A stretch of DNA of 64,000 nt from UBA1206 sp045600105 (GCA_045600105.1 JAZRXG010000006.1:1-64000), one strand, 5' to 3'; positions 1 through 9,318 are shown, counted from the stretch's first letter. Numbers and translations are program-made. The notes: generated from the sequence alone by a model not told the origin.

Positions 1-129
1 AAAATTCTCCGCTTCCTTTTTGCATGTTGCTTCGATTTCTTCCTCACTCATTTTGTTTCCACACGAGCAAAGCAAAACCAGCATGGATGTTGCCATCAAA
101 AGAACGATAACGCTTTTTAATCTTTTCAT
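1..129 (-). CDS. lipoprotein, N-terminal part (runs off left edge)
   Basis: The minus strand opens with an ATG at 129 that encodes at least 43 residues with a basic start (MKRLK), a hydrophobic core and an L-C-S-C lipobox at about residues 21-24, followed by an acidic stretch. This is a type II signal peptide, so the product should be lipid-anchored on the outer face of the membrane. A purine-rich AGGA lies about 7 nt upstream of the ATG. It is the last visible member of the minus-strand lipid operon, 36 bp after the zinc-ribbon protein. The body of the protein lies outside the window, so no function can be assigned. Confidence 0.75.
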   Translation of the reverse strand, partial: MKRLKSVIVLLMATSMLVLLCSCGNKMSEEEIEATCKKEAENF

Positions 130-165
130 ATTCCTAATATATTCCTCGTTTTTATATTTGCTTCA

Positions 166-609
166 TTATATATTCACTTCAAATTCTTTGCCGCATCTCG
201 GGCATTTTGTTGTATGCTTTCCCGGTTTGTTCGGGAGTCTGAGCGTTGCGCTGCACGAAGGACAAGTTCTGAATTTATAAACGTCGCGTTCGGTGTAATC
301 GGTCTGTTTGGTACCCGATGAAGAAGTTTTGGATTTTGAAAACGACTGCTTTATCTTTGAGAAGAATGCTTTGATCCTGTTCCATACCTTGAGATACGCG
401 GCGTTCTCGCGTTGCCTTGCCGGAATATTCTTTGAAAACGCTCTGAAAAACGCGTATACAAGCAAAAGCAGCTCCGCGATATAAAGAATCCACGATAACG
501 CGAACACGTTGATGAACGATACAATCAGATATATAACGATGAGCGCGAGCCCGAACGAATCGAATCCGTAGCGTCCGTACATGAATTGTCTGATTTTTTG
601 GATTATCAT
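166..609 (-). CDS. small membrane protein with C-terminal zinc ribbon
   Basis: 147 residues. Two adjacent hydrophobic segments (about residues 18-55) are followed by a basic, Ser/Lys-rich linker and a C-terminal zinc ribbon with two CPxC knuckles (CPSC near 117 and CPRC near 137). The start is supported by AAAGGA 5 nt upstream, lying in the end of psd. The gene begins 10 nt after psd, so it is very likely co-transcribed with it. Zinc ribbons behind two membrane helices are common in uncharacterised Firmicute proteins, and no specific function follows. It resembles in layout the protein at 53849-54439, although the ribbons differ. Confidence 0.8.
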   Translation of the reverse strand: MIIQKIRQFMYGRYGFDSFGLALIVIYLIVSFINVFALSWILYIAELLLLVYAFFRAFSKNIPARQRENAAYLKVWNRIKAFFSKIKQSFSKSKTSSSGTKQTDYTERDVYKFRTCPSCSATLRLPNKPGKHTTKCPRCGKEFEVNI

Positions 610-619
610 TTCTGTCCTT

Positions 620-1492
620 TCAGCTGATGAGCGATGTCCCTATCCTTTCGCCGATGCTCACGACCGTTTCGATACCTTCCGACGAATTTTCAAGTATGTC
701 GGCATCGATCGACGCCGCGCCTTTTTTGAGGAGTACGACTATTGTCGAACCGCCGAACTCGAACATTCCCTTTTCGTCTCCGCGCCGGTATTCGCAGGCT
801 TTATCGTTGTTCTTTATCCTGCCGATAAGCATGGCGCCGACTTCGACCTGAACGGCTTTGCCGAAATGACGGGTCTCCATGACCGTATATTCACGGCAGT
901 TCTGCTTGTAGAAATCGTATCTTCCGAGGGATATGGGGTTGACGGTGTGGAGTACGCCTTTGATATACGTGTTATCTCCCTTGCTTCCGTCGTCAAAATA
1001 GCAATAGCGGTGATAGTTATCGACGGTGAGTCTGAAAACGAGGCAGTATCCGCCGTTGAATTCTTCGGCAAGCTCCTTGTTTTTGAGAAGCTCGGCAACG
1101 TTATAGGGCGAGCCCTTGATGAAAAATATGCTGTTGTCATCGATGGGATAAACGGTGAGCTTGGAATCGCACGGAGCGATGAGCGCATCCGTATCGACGC
1201 ATATATTCCTGCATTCGGGCTTTAAGTCACGCGTGAAGAACTGGTTGTAGCTCTTGTACTTGAGGTCTTCATAACGCGACATATCGATATTCATATTTTT
1301 TATTGATTTTTTGATCCTGCCTTTTGAAAGACGCGAGTTCATATAAGAACCGACGATCTTTGCGGTGGTACGGCGGTAGAGCACTTTGAGGCACACGCGT
1401 CCCGGAGCGCTACTGTAAAGGAAGTTCAGCGCTTTTTCTTCAGGGACGGGGACAAGCTCGCCGTTTTCCCTTCTTTTGACCATGGAATCCAT
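620..1492 (-). CDS. psd: phosphatidylserine decarboxylase
   Basis: 290 residues. The enzyme converts phosphatidylserine to phosphatidylethanolamine at the membrane. It is made as a proenzyme that cleaves itself before a serine, which becomes the pyruvoyl prosthetic group. Family marks seen are YNQFFTRDLKP near the N-terminus, APCDSKL, the histidine motif DNYHRYCYF, and FEFGGST near residue 247, where the cleavage serine follows GG (the FGGST variant found in many clostridial enzymes rather than LGST). The start has AAGGAAAG about 7 nt upstream and lies just after the stop of the flippase-like gene, so the two are coupled. No phosphatidylserine synthase gene is in the window. Confidence 0.93.
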   Translation of the reverse strand: MDSMVKRRENGELVPVPEEKALNFLYSSAPGRVCLKVLYRRTTAKIVGSYMNSRLSKGRIKKSIKNMNIDMSRYEDLKYKSYNQFFTRDLKPECRNICVDTDALIAPCDSKLTVYPIDDNSIFFIKGSPYNVAELLKNKELAEEFNGGYCLVFRLTVDNYHRYCYFDDGSKGDNTYIKGVLHTVNPISLGRYDFYKQNCREYTVMETRHFGKAVQVEVGAMLIGRIKNNDKACEYRRGDEKGMFEFGGSTIVVLLKKGAASIDADILENSSEGIETVVSIGERIGTSLIS

Positions 1493-1493
1493 T

Positions 1494-2540
1494 CTAATCT
1501 TTCCTTTTCATTTTGAACCAATGCGAGAAATAGTTTACTGAAAATACGAGGAACGATATGATAAGAGCAACGTAGCAGTTGAAGAATCTGATGAGCAGCA
1601 TCGCGCTTGCCGCCTTATCTTCACCGAAAGTGGAAGTGTACATCATGATGATCGCGGCTTCGTTGACGCCGATACCGCCCGGAAGCGGGAGCGAGTCGAC
1701 CGCGAGAGCTATGAACACCTGCACCGCGAGGAAATACATGAATCCGTATCCGGTGTTGCCGAGAGCTCTGTAAACGATGAACGCGACCGAGAAAAGCGCG
1801 GTGCGCTGCACGAAGACTATGGCAAAAAGCCTGACGATGAGAAGAGTCCTGCCTTTTAGGTCTTTTGCCGCCTGCTGATAGTCGTCGAGAGAACTGTTGA
1901 ACGATTCAAGACGCTTTTCGGGATGTTTGACGATGTGGAGCTTGGCGCCTATCCTGATGATCCATTTGCAGAAATTATACGTGAGATCCCTTTTGAACAT
2001 CGAAAGGAGACCGACGGCGATAACGAAAGAAGTGACGAAAAAGCCGAGGAACCACAGAACGATGAACAGCGGGCCCGCGTTGTACCATGTGGGAGCGAAG
2101 AATATGAGTGCTATGAGGTTGAATACGAGCAGGACCACCTTATAGACGCAGGTGTGCACGAACGTCGAAAGCGTGCCCGCGGAAGCGGGGATGCCGTCCT
2201 TGTTCATATAGTATATGACCATGGGCTGACCGCCGGAGGCCGAAGGCGTGATGCCGCAGAAATAAAAGTCGATGCAGGCGTAAACGAAGCCTTTCGTGAG
2301 GCTTACGCTGCAGCCTCGTATCTTAAGAAGCGTTTTCGCGAACAGTCCGTAGCAGAACAGATAGATGAAAACCATCGAAAGCGCAAAATACAGATAGTTG
2401 ATGTTCACGCCTTTGAGAATGCTTACGATGGTGTTTATTTCAAACTTTTTATATAGTATATAATAAGTGACGGCAAAAAGCACCAGAAAAAGCAGGGCGC
2501 TCAGTATGATGCTTCGGGTGCCGTTTTTCTTCTTTTCCAT
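1494..2540 (-). CDS. flippase-like integral membrane protein (LPG-synthase TM family)
   Basis: 348 residues with about eight hydrophobic segments. The conserved ITPSASGGQP motif near residue 97 is the signature of the lysylphosphatidylglycerol-synthase transmembrane family (PF03706, UPF0104), whose members are thought to move lipids or lipid-linked intermediates across the membrane. There is no C-terminal aminoacyl-transfer domain, so it is not a full MprF. The start is preceded by GGAGAGAG and a very strong promoter at 2571-2599. It is the first gene of an operon with psd, which points to a role in phospholipid handling. The substrate is unknown. Confidence 0.85.
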   Translation of the reverse strand: MEKKKNGTRSIILSALLFLVLFAVTYYILYKKFEINTIVSILKGVNINYLYFALSMVFIYLFCYGLFAKTLLKIRGCSVSLTKGFVYACIDFYFCGITPSASGGQPMVIYYMNKDGIPASAGTLSTFVHTCVYKVVLLVFNLIALIFFAPTWYNAGPLFIVLWFLGFFVTSFVIAVGLLSMFKRDLTYNFCKWIIRIGAKLHIVKHPEKRLESFNSSLDDYQQAAKDLKGRTLLIVRLFAIVFVQRTALFSVAFIVYRALGNTGYGFMYFLAVQVFIALAVDSLPLPGGIGVNEAAIIMMYTSTFGEDKAASAMLLIRFFNCYVALIISFLVFSVNYFSHWFKMKRKD

Positions 2541-2570
2541 ACTCTCTCCATTATAAATTTATGCTTCTTG

Positions 2571-2599
2571 ATTATACTATCATTTCTTCGTGTTGTCAA
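2571..2599 (-). promoter_or_regulatory. sigma-A-type promoter of the flippase-psd operon
   Basis: Read on the minus strand, TTGACA (2594-2599) and TATAAT (2571-2576) match consensus exactly with a 17 bp spacer. Transcription would start near 2564, about 24 nt before the ATG. Confidence 0.85.
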
Positions 2600-2666
2600 T
2601 ACAAATTTTTTTTACTTTGTTTTCAAAAAATTCATGACTATTTTGACACAATCGGTCAATTCGTTC

Positions 2667-2695
2667 TTGACAAAGGCACACAAAAAATATAATAT
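2667..2695 (+). promoter_or_regulatory. promoter of the yqeG-ligA operon
   Basis: TTGACA at 2667-2672 is followed by TATAAT at 2688-2693 (15 bp spacer) or TAATAT at 2690-2695 (17 bp spacer). It lies 70 bp from the divergent flippase promoter and about 50 nt before the GTG start of yqeG. Confidence 0.7.
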
Positions 2696-2743
2696 ATTGT
2701 AAATATGTAAAAATGCGTTATTTTGATTTTCAGGGAGAAAACA

Positions 2744-3277
2744 GTGAGTATCAAGAAGATGTTCGTGCCCGAGTGCATCTACAACAACATATACGAGATA
2801 AACGCCGATCTTCTCGTTTCCGCCGGAAAAAGAGGACTCGTTTTCGATATCGACAACACGGTCGCTCCTTACGAAACGGCGCGGCCCACTCAGGAAGTGA
2901 AGGACTATTTCTCTTCTCTCGTGGACGCGGGAATGCAGATCGCGTTCGTATCAAACAACAAAAACACGAGGACGGACGTTTTCAATGAGGAACTCGGTTT
3001 CTTCTGCGTTACCGACGCTTCAAAGCCGTCGCCCAAAGGCGTGCTCAAATGCATCGACCACATGAAGCTCGAAAAAGAACAGATGCTTCTCATCGGCGAT
3101 CAGATCTTCACCGACTGCCTTGCGGCTCACCGCGCGGGTATCGAATGCTATCTCGTCAAACCGATAAAAGACAAAAAGACGCTGTTTTTCAGATGCAAGC
3201 GCTTTCTGGAAAAGCCGTTCATAAAGATATATCACAAGAGAAAGGCAAAAAAGGCCGAAGCGAATGAAAAAGTGTAG
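2744..3277 (+). CDS. yqeG: YqeG-family HAD phosphatase
   Basis: 177 residues. HAD superfamily subclass IIIA protein of the YqeG type, with the nucleophile motif FDIDNT (DxDxT) about residue 36, a motif II serine in FVSNNK, and the motif III/IV region LLIGDQIFTD. Family members are phosphatases of uncertain substrate. The GTG at 2744 is chosen because AGGGAG sits 7 nt upstream; an in-frame ATG at 2723 has no such site and would add only seven residues. The end overlaps the next gene by 14 bp, so the two are translated together. The C-terminus is rich in lysine. Confidence 0.85.
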   Translation: MSIKKMFVPECIYNNIYEINADLLVSAGKRGLVFDIDNTVAPYETARPTQEVKDYFSSLVDAGMQIAFVSNNKNTRTDVFNEELGFFCVTDASKPSPKGVLKCIDHMKLEKEQMLLIGDQIFTDCLAAHRAGIECYLVKPIKDKKTLFFRCKRFLEKPFIKIYHKRKAKKAEANEKV

Positions 3278-4127
3278 ATTCGGTCCCGCGGGGAACTCGG
3301 TATCGTTTTACGCCGAAGGCCACAAATCGACTTCCGAGGCTTTCGGCTGGCTCGCGTCGCGCGGGCTTGATTCATACGAATATCAGGCGGGCAAAGGCAT
3401 ATACGCGTCGAACGACGCTCTGCGCGAGATCGGACTCGCCGCAAAAGAAAACGAGATCTGCGTTTCGCTTCACGCGCCCTATTACATATCGTTATCGTCC
3501 GTCGAAGACGAAAAGCGCCTGAACAGCGTCCGCTATATCCTTCAGTCGGCAGACGCCTGCGAGCTTATCGGCGGCAGCGTGTTCGTCGTACATTCGGGCT
3601 CCGCCGCAAAGCTCGACCGCGAGGAAGCGATGAAAAAAGCCGAAGATACTTTATTTATGACCGCTCTCGCGCTTGACGAGGGCGGATTTTCCTGCCGTGC
3701 GGGACTTGAAACGATGGGAAAACTCAACCAGCTCGGAACGCTCGAAGAGGTTCTCCGTTTGTGCAGGGTGAGCAGAGAGCATTTCCGTCCGGTAGTCGAT
3801 TTCGGGCATCTGAACGCGAGAACGCTCGGAGGTCTTGCGTCTAAGGATGACTTCAAAAGGGTTTTCGATACGGTCGCTTCCCTGCTCGGGCCCGACGAAG
3901 CGGATGATCTCCATTGCCATTTTTCAAAAATCGAATACACCAAAATGGGCGAGAAGAAGCATCTGACTTTTGACGACGCGATCTACGGCCCGTCGTACGA
4001 GACGCTGCTTGACGCGGTGACCGAGCTCGGTGTTCATCCGAACGTGATATGCGAATCGGACGGCACCATGGCGGAAGACGCGCTAACCATGAAAAAGTAT
4101 TACGAAAGCAGAATAAAATCCATCTGA
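3264..4127 (+). CDS. nfo: AP endonuclease family 2 (endonuclease IV-like)
   Basis: 287 residues. A TIM-barrel metal enzyme of the endonuclease IV family, which cuts DNA 5' to abasic sites in base excision repair. Metal ligands are visible in order: H in VSLHAPYY, H in FVVHSG, E in LETMGK, D and H in VVDFGHLNAR, H in LHCHFSKI, and E in ICESDGTMAEDA. The length matches the family (about 280). It overlaps yqeG by 14 bp and is followed 10 bp later by prmA. Its place before ligA fits a DNA repair role. Xylose-isomerase-like epimerases share the fold, but the motifs favour the nuclease. Confidence 0.85.
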   Translation: MKKCRFGPAGNSVSFYAEGHKSTSEAFGWLASRGLDSYEYQAGKGIYASNDALREIGLAAKENEICVSLHAPYYISLSSVEDEKRLNSVRYILQSADACELIGGSVFVVHSGSAAKLDREEAMKKAEDTLFMTALALDEGGFSCRAGLETMGKLNQLGTLEEVLRLCRVSREHFRPVVDFGHLNARTLGGLASKDDFKRVFDTVASLLGPDEADDLHCHFSKIEYTKMGEKKHLTFDDAIYGPSYETLLDAVTELGVHPNVICESDGTMAEDALTMKKYYESRIKSI

Positions 4128-4137
4128 GGTATAAAGC

Positions 4138-5097
4138 ATGAAATTCAATGAAATCATAATCAAAACAAATACGTTCGGTTCCGAGTTCCTTGCGGGAGAA
4201 CTCATCGTGAACGGGATAACCTCGTTTTCGATAGACGACCCGAAGGATTTTCTTGAGATCGTCGAGGAAAAATCGGTACCTTTCGATTATTACGAAAGCG
4301 ACCTTATCCCCGAAAACACCGATGTCGTGACGGTCACGGTTTATCTTACCGATAACGAGCAGGGAGAGGCGAGAAAAGCTTTTCTGCTTGAAGCGATAAA
4401 CAAAATGAAGTCCGATACCGTATACGGAAACGTCGAAGTCGAGTATTCGGAAAGCGACGACAAGGACTGGGAAAACAACTGGAAAGAGTTTTTCCATCCC
4501 ACGGCGATAGGCGAAAAATTCATGATAAAGCCGTCGTGGGAGGACTGTGAGCCCGGCGACAGAAAGGTGCTTGAAATAGACCCCGAATCGTCTTTCGGCT
4601 CGGGACGCCACGAAACGACCAAGCTTTGCCTTGAGATACTCGAAAAGCAGAAGCTCGAAAACGCCTGCGTTCTCGATATGGGCTGCGGCAGCGGCATACT
4701 CGGCATCGGCGCCTGCCTGCTCGGCGCTTCAAAATGCATCGGCGTGGATATTGAAGAAAACGCCGTTGAGATAACAAAGAAAAACGCGGTCATCAACCAC
4801 ATTCCCGACGGCGTGCTTGACGCTTATCTCGGCAACATCCTGGACGACGAAAAACTCGTTTCCATCCTTGACGGATACAGATACGATGTCATCGTTTCGA
4901 ATATCGTCGCCGACGTTCTCGTGATGATGCTTCCCATATTCAAACCCATGCTCAGGGATAACGGCAAACTCATCCTGAGCGGTATCATCGCCCCGAGATG
5001 CGAACAGGTCACGGACGCGCTCAAGGCAAATGATTTCAAAATTCTTGATATAAAGCAGGAAAACGACTGGATAGGAATAGAAGCGGAGAAAAACTGA
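4138..5097 (+). CDS. prmA: ribosomal protein L11 methyltransferase
   Basis: 319 residues. It uses S-adenosylmethionine to methylate ribosomal protein L11. The N-terminal half is the PrmA substrate domain (EIIIKTNTFGSEFLAGELI). The C-terminal half is a class I methyltransferase with VLDMGCGSGILGIGA as the cofactor loop near residue 180, IGVDIEENAV as the acidic strand end, and DVIVSNIVADVL as the catalytic region. PGDRKVLEIDPESSFGSG is the family's SFGTGxH-type loop. TGAGG lies before the ATG. The stop codon touches the ATG of ligA. Confidence 0.95.
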   Translation: MKFNEIIIKTNTFGSEFLAGELIVNGITSFSIDDPKDFLEIVEEKSVPFDYYESDLIPENTDVVTVTVYLTDNEQGEARKAFLLEAINKMKSDTVYGNVEVEYSESDDKDWENNWKEFFHPTAIGEKFMIKPSWEDCEPGDRKVLEIDPESSFGSGRHETTKLCLEILEKQKLENACVLDMGCGSGILGIGACLLGASKCIGVDIEENAVEITKKNAVINHIPDGVLDAYLGNILDDEKLVSILDGYRYDVIVSNIVADVLVMMLPIFKPMLRDNGKLILSGIIAPRCEQVTDALKANDFKILDIKQENDWIGIEAEKN

Positions 5098-7092
5098 ATG
5101 AACGAAACGGAAAAACTGATGCGCTCTCTTGAGGAGCAGCTTGTTTATCATTCAAAAAAATACTACGACGATGACGCACCGGAGATCAGCGATTACGAAT
5201 ACGACATGATGTTCGAACGTCTCAAAAAGCTCGAGGAAGAATATCCCGCGTATGCTTCCCTTTCGTCGCCCACCAAACGTGTCGGCGGTCACGTTGCCGA
5301 AAAATTTGAAAAAGTCACGCATCCCGTCCGCCTCGGCAGCCTTACGGACGTGTTCGATTACGAAGGCGTGGGAGCGTTTGAAAGATCGATGAAGGAAAAG
5401 TATCCCGACGACGATTTCGTGGTGGAATACAAGATCGACGGTCTTTCGGTCGCCCTCGAATATATTGACGGCGTGTTCGTCAAAGGCGCGACGAGAGGAG
5501 ACGGACTCGTGGGCGAAGACGTTACCGAAAATCTCAAGACCGTGCGCTCGATACCGCTTGTGCTCAATGAAAAGCTGCCTCGTCTGATAGTCAGAGGCGA
5601 GGTATATATGCCGCGTAAAGCGTTTGAAAAGCTCAACGAAAAACGCGAGGCGGCAGGTCTTCCCGCGTTTGCCAATCCCAGAAACGCCGCGGCAGGCTCG
5701 CTGAGACAGCTCGATTCGAAGCTTTGCGCCGAAAGACATCTTGAGATCTTCGTTTTCAACGTGCAGCTCTGCGATACGCCGCTGCCCGAAAAACATTCGG
5801 AATGCCTTGAGTATATGCAAAAGCTCGGCTTTACCGTGTCGCCCGATTTCTCTGTCTGCACGGATAAAGACGGAATGATCAAAAAGATAGAAGACATCGG
5901 AGCAAAACGTCCGTCGCTTCCTTTCGGCATAGACGGTGCTGTCGTCAAGCTCAACAGCGTGGCTCACCGTGAGGAGCTCGGTTTCGTCGGAGCCGTTCCC
6001 AGATGGGCTGCAGCTTATAAATATCCGCCCGAAAGCGTTTATACCGAAGTTACCGACATCGTCATACAGGTGGGACGTACGGGTGTGCTGACTCCCAAAG
6101 CGATACTGAGGAGCGTGAATGTCGCGGGGTCCACAGTTTCCGCGGCGACTCTCCACAACATCAATTATATCGAACAGAAGGATATAAGGATAGGAGATAC
6201 GGTGCTGTTACGCAAAGCGGGCGACATCATACCCGAGATAGTATCGGTCGATTTTTCAAAACGTCCCGCGTCTTCCGTTCCGTACGTAATGCCGGAATAC
6301 TGTCCGTCGTGCGGAAGCAGAGTCGTTCACGAGGACGGTGACGCGGCAGTCGTGTGCATCAACACGTCGTGTCCGGCGCAGCTCCACAGAAGCATAACGC
6401 ATTTCGCGTCAAAAGAATGTATGGACATCCGCACCCTCGGCGAAAGCGTCATCGAAACGCTTATCGGCGAAGGACTGCTTGCGTCTCCTGCGGACATTTA
6501 TTCGCTCGATCCCGAAAAGGTCGCGGCTATCCCCGGACTCGGCAGCATATCGGCGGCGAATATAATCAAGTCCGCCGACGGATCGAAGACCCAGCCGCTT
6601 TCGCGCGTGATATCAGCGCTCGGTATCCCGCAGGTAGGCGAAAAGGCGGCGAAAACGCTGGCGAAGCATTATAAAACGATGGAGGGGCTCATGAACGCTT
6701 CGGCGGAAGAACTTTCGTCGCTCAACGATATCGGTCCGATAACGGCGGAAAACGTCACGGAATATTTCGCGTCCGAGCAGAACGTGACGCTCGTGAAGCG
6801 TCTTGCCGAAAGCGGCGTGAACATGACCGAGCCTGATGACAGGGTCGGAAACGTTTTCGAAGGGATGACGGTGGTCATCACGGGCAAGCTCAATTCGCTC
6901 GGCCGTGACGAAGCCGAAGACCTCGTTTTCAGAAACGGAGGAAAAGCGGCGTCAAGCGTTTCGTCAAAGACTTCCCTGCTCGTCTGCGGAGAAAACGCGG
7001 GCAGCAAGCTTTCGAAGGCTCAGAGCCTCGGTATAAAAATCATCAGCGAAGAAGAATTTTTGAATATCGTCGGAGGAAAAAACAATGACTAA
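5098..7092 (+). CDS. ligA: NAD-dependent DNA ligase
   Basis: 664 residues, the usual length for LigA. It seals nicks in replication and repair using NAD. Domains in order are the NAD-binding Ia domain (YYDDDAPEISDYEYD), an adenylation domain with the KxDG motif YKIDG (Lys112), an OB fold, a four-cysteine zinc finger (CPSC near 402 and CINTSCP near 420), helix-hairpin-helix repeats (IPGLGSISAANI, LNDIGPITAENV), and a C-terminal BRCT domain (VVITGKLNSLGRDEAE). All expected parts are intact. It follows prmA without a gap and overlaps the next gene by 8 bp. Confidence 0.97.
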   Translation: MNETEKLMRSLEEQLVYHSKKYYDDDAPEISDYEYDMMFERLKKLEEEYPAYASLSSPTKRVGGHVAEKFEKVTHPVRLGSLTDVFDYEGVGAFERSMKEKYPDDDFVVEYKIDGLSVALEYIDGVFVKGATRGDGLVGEDVTENLKTVRSIPLVLNEKLPRLIVRGEVYMPRKAFEKLNEKREAAGLPAFANPRNAAAGSLRQLDSKLCAERHLEIFVFNVQLCDTPLPEKHSECLEYMQKLGFTVSPDFSVCTDKDGMIKKIEDIGAKRPSLPFGIDGAVVKLNSVAHREELGFVGAVPRWAAAYKYPPESVYTEVTDIVIQVGRTGVLTPKAILRSVNVAGSTVSAATLHNINYIEQKDIRIGDTVLLRKAGDIIPEIVSVDFSKRPASSVPYVMPEYCPSCGSRVVHEDGDAAVVCINTSCPAQLHRSITHFASKECMDIRTLGESVIETLIGEGLLASPADIYSLDPEKVAAIPGLGSISAANIIKSADGSKTQPLSRVISALGIPQVGEKAAKTLAKHYKTMEGLMNASAEELSSLNDIGPITAENVTEYFASEQNVTLVKRLAESGVNMTEPDDRVGNVFEGMTVVITGKLNSLGRDEAEDLVFRNGGKAASSVSSKTSLLVCGENAGSKLSKAQSLGIKIISEEEFLNIVGGKNND

Positions 7093-8311
7093 GAAAATGC
7101 TCAGAAAATACGCCGAGCTTATCGTAAAAGTCGGTGCGAACGTACAGAAAAAGCAGGAAGTGTTCATTGACGGTTCTGCCGATCAGTACGAATTCATCAC
7201 GCTCCTCACCGAAGAAGCTTATAAAGCAGGCGCGAGCGAAGTAACGGTGAACTGGTCGTATCAGCCGATAACCAAGCTCCATTACAAAAAAATGTCTCTG
7301 AAGAAGCTCTGCGAGTTCCCCGCGTGGAAAGAAGAAAAGCTCAAATATCAACTCGAGCGTCTTCCCGCAAGGATACACGTACTTTCGGACGATCCCGACG
7401 GACTGAACGGCATCGATTTTGAAAAACTCGCGAAAACCAACAAAGCCGTGCTTCCGAAGATAAAGCCCTACCGCGAAGCCATGGACAACAAATATCAGTG
7501 GACCATTGCCGCGGTTCCCTCAGCGAAGTGGGCAAAAAAAGTATTCCCCGGCGAACGCACCTCGGCTGCTGTTGCAAAACTTTGGGACGCTATCTTCGCC
7601 ACCTGCTATATTGACGCCGAAAACGATGCCGTAAAAGCGTGGGAAGACAGAAACAATGCGTTCAGAACCAAAAAAGAACTGCTCACTTCCATGCACTTCG
7701 ATTATCTGCACTACACTTCTTCCAACGGCACGGATTTCAAAGTATGGCTGATGCCCAATTCCAAATGGGGCGGCGGCAGCGACACCACTCTCGGAGGAGT
7801 CGAGTTCAACCCGAATATGCCCACTGAGGAGGTTTTCACCGCTCCCAAAAAAGGCGGAGCCGAGGGCAGGATAGTTTCCACGAAGCCGCTTTCCTATAAC
7901 GGAGCGCTTATCGAAAACTTCGAATTCACCTTCAAAGACGGCAAAGCCGTCAGCTGGAAAGCCGAAAAGAACGGCGAAATACTTGACAAGATGCTTTCGA
8001 TGGACGAAGGCGCTGCGTATCTCGGCGAGGTCGCGCTCGTTCCCAAGGATTCGGGCGTGAACGATACCGGCATACTCTTTTATGAAACGCTCTTTGATGA
8101 GAACGCTTCGTGCCATCTCGCTTTCGGCAGAGGATATCCCGACACGGTCGAAGGCTTTGAAAGCAAGACCAGAGAAGAGCTCGCTTCCGAAGGCCTCAAC
8201 GATTCGCTCATCCACGTCGACTTCATGGTCGGTTCCGACGATATGAGCATCGACGGGTATAAGGACGGCAAGGCATTCCCGATATTCAGAAACGGAACGT
8301 GGGCTTTCTGA
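7085..8311 (+). CDS. M29-family metallo-aminopeptidase
   Basis: 408 residues. It is a cytosolic M29 aminopeptidase (AmpS/PepS/aminopeptidase T type) that removes N-terminal amino acids from peptides. Metal-site motifs visible are NMPTEEVFTAPKK (Glu pair), YLGEVALVP (Glu), ENASCHLAFGRGY (His) and NDSLIHVDFMVGS (His and Asp). The start has GGAGG upstream and overlaps the end of ligA. It ends the operon, with a hairpin and T-run 35 bp after its stop. Nothing ties it functionally to DNA ligase; the linkage is probably only co-expression. Confidence 0.93.
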   Translation: MTKKMLRKYAELIVKVGANVQKKQEVFIDGSADQYEFITLLTEEAYKAGASEVTVNWSYQPITKLHYKKMSLKKLCEFPAWKEEKLKYQLERLPARIHVLSDDPDGLNGIDFEKLAKTNKAVLPKIKPYREAMDNKYQWTIAAVPSAKWAKKVFPGERTSAAVAKLWDAIFATCYIDAENDAVKAWEDRNNAFRTKKELLTSMHFDYLHYTSSNGTDFKVWLMPNSKWGGGSDTTLGGVEFNPNMPTEEVFTAPKKGGAEGRIVSTKPLSYNGALIENFEFTFKDGKAVSWKAEKNGEILDKMLSMDEGAAYLGEVALVPKDSGVNDTGILFYETLFDENASCHLAFGRGYPDTVEGFESKTREELASEGLNDSLIHVDFMVGSDDMSIDGYKDGKAFPIFRNGTWAF

Positions 8312-8343
8312 TATAAACATAAACAGATACGTTCGGACGTGTG

Positions 8344-8380
8344 ACCGCGGGACGACGAGTTCCGCGGCCGCGCTTTTTTT
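8344..8380 (+). terminator. Rho-independent terminator after the ligA operon
   Basis: GC-rich arms CCGCGG and CCGCGG (each self-complementary, extended by weak pairs) enclose a 9-11 nt loop, followed by CCGCGC and seven T residues. Confidence 0.6.
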
Positions 8381-8399
8381 CTGCTTTAATATAAAATGC

Positions 8400-8427
8400 T
8401 TGACATATCGCAAATAATCGTTATAAT
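8400..8427 (+). promoter_or_regulatory. promoter of uppP
   Basis: TTGACA at 8400-8405 and TATAAT at 8422-8427 with a 16 bp spacer, directly after the preceding terminator. Confidence 0.8.
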
Positions 8428-8484
8428 AAATTATGTATACTAATATGCTTATAATAGATAAATTTCTTCGGAGGAATCGTATCA

Positions 8485-9318
8485 ATGAGCATTATTGAAG
8501 GTATCATCTACGGCGTGATACAAGGAGTCACGGAATTTCTCCCGATTTCGTCATCGGGTCATCTGGCGCTGCTGCAGAACTTTTTCGGCGCTGTCGATAT
8601 GGAGTCCAATTACTTTACGTTCACGGTGCTTCTGCATCTCGGTACCCTTGCCGCGGTCATCGCGGTCTTCCGTGAAGACGTATGGGAAATGATAAAAGGG
8701 TTTTTCACGTTCATCATCAAGGTCTGCCGCGGCAGGCTTTCAGAGGGGCTTACCTACGGCGAACGGATATTCATCCTTGTTTTCGTCGCAACGCTTCCGC
8801 TTTTCATCGCCGTGCCTTTCGCGGATACTCTCGGGAATTTTTCATCGGTAAGCTGGCTTATAGGGCTCATGCTTCTGATAAACGGCGGTCTGCTTTACGT
8901 TTCGGATAAACTCACGAACGAGCGTCTTACGGTGAAAAAAGCCCGTCCGGGTCACGCGCTTATAGTGGGATTCATGCAGCTCATCGGCTCGATACCTGGC
9001 ATTTCGCGTTCGGGTTCGACTATAATCGGCAGTCTTTTCCTCGGCTTCAAAAAGCAGGACGCCGTCAAGCTTTCGTTCCTGATGTCCATCCCCGCCATTG
9101 CCGGCGCTAATATACTCAAGCTTTTCGAGCTTTCCGAAAATCCGCTTCCCGACGGTTCCGTACCTGCCGTCATAGCGGGCGTTGCCGCTGCCGTACTTTC
9201 GGGATTGTTTGCGATCCGACTGCTTGAATACGTAGCAAAGAACAGAAAAATGTCGGTTTTTTCGCTTTATTGCGTGATAATCGGGACTTCCGCGATAATA
9301 AGCGACATAATCATCTGA
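8485..9318 (+). CDS. uppP: undecaprenyl-diphosphatase (UppP/BacA)
   Basis: 277 residues, polytopic membrane protein with about eight helices. It dephosphorylates undecaprenyl pyrophosphate to recycle the lipid carrier for peptidoglycan and other envelope polymers. The two family motifs are intact: GVTEFLPISSSGHL near residue 12 and IPGISRSGSTI near residue 171. GGAGGAAT lies 9-10 nt before the ATG. The gene is followed 19 bp later by ftsK, so the two envelope and division genes are probably co-transcribed. BacA-type enzymes also raise bacitracin tolerance. Confidence 0.95.
   Translation: MSIIEGIIYGVIQGVTEFLPISSSGHLALLQNFFGAVDMESNYFTFTVLLHLGTLAAVIAVFREDVWEMIKGFFTFIIKVCRGRLSEGLTYGERIFILVFVATLPLFIAVPFADTLGNFSSVSWLIGLMLLINGGLLYVSDKLTNERLTVKKARPGHALIVGFMQLIGSIPGISRSGSTIIGSLFLGFKKQDAVKLSFLMSIPAIAGANILKLFELSENPLPDGSVPAVIAGVAAAVLSGLFAIRLLEYVAKNRKMSVFSLYCVIIGTSAIISDIII

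Noticed and set aside
1494..2540. MprF, lysyl-phosphatidylglycerol synthase
   Set aside because: Only the membrane flippase-like domain is present; the aminoacyl-transfer domain is missing.
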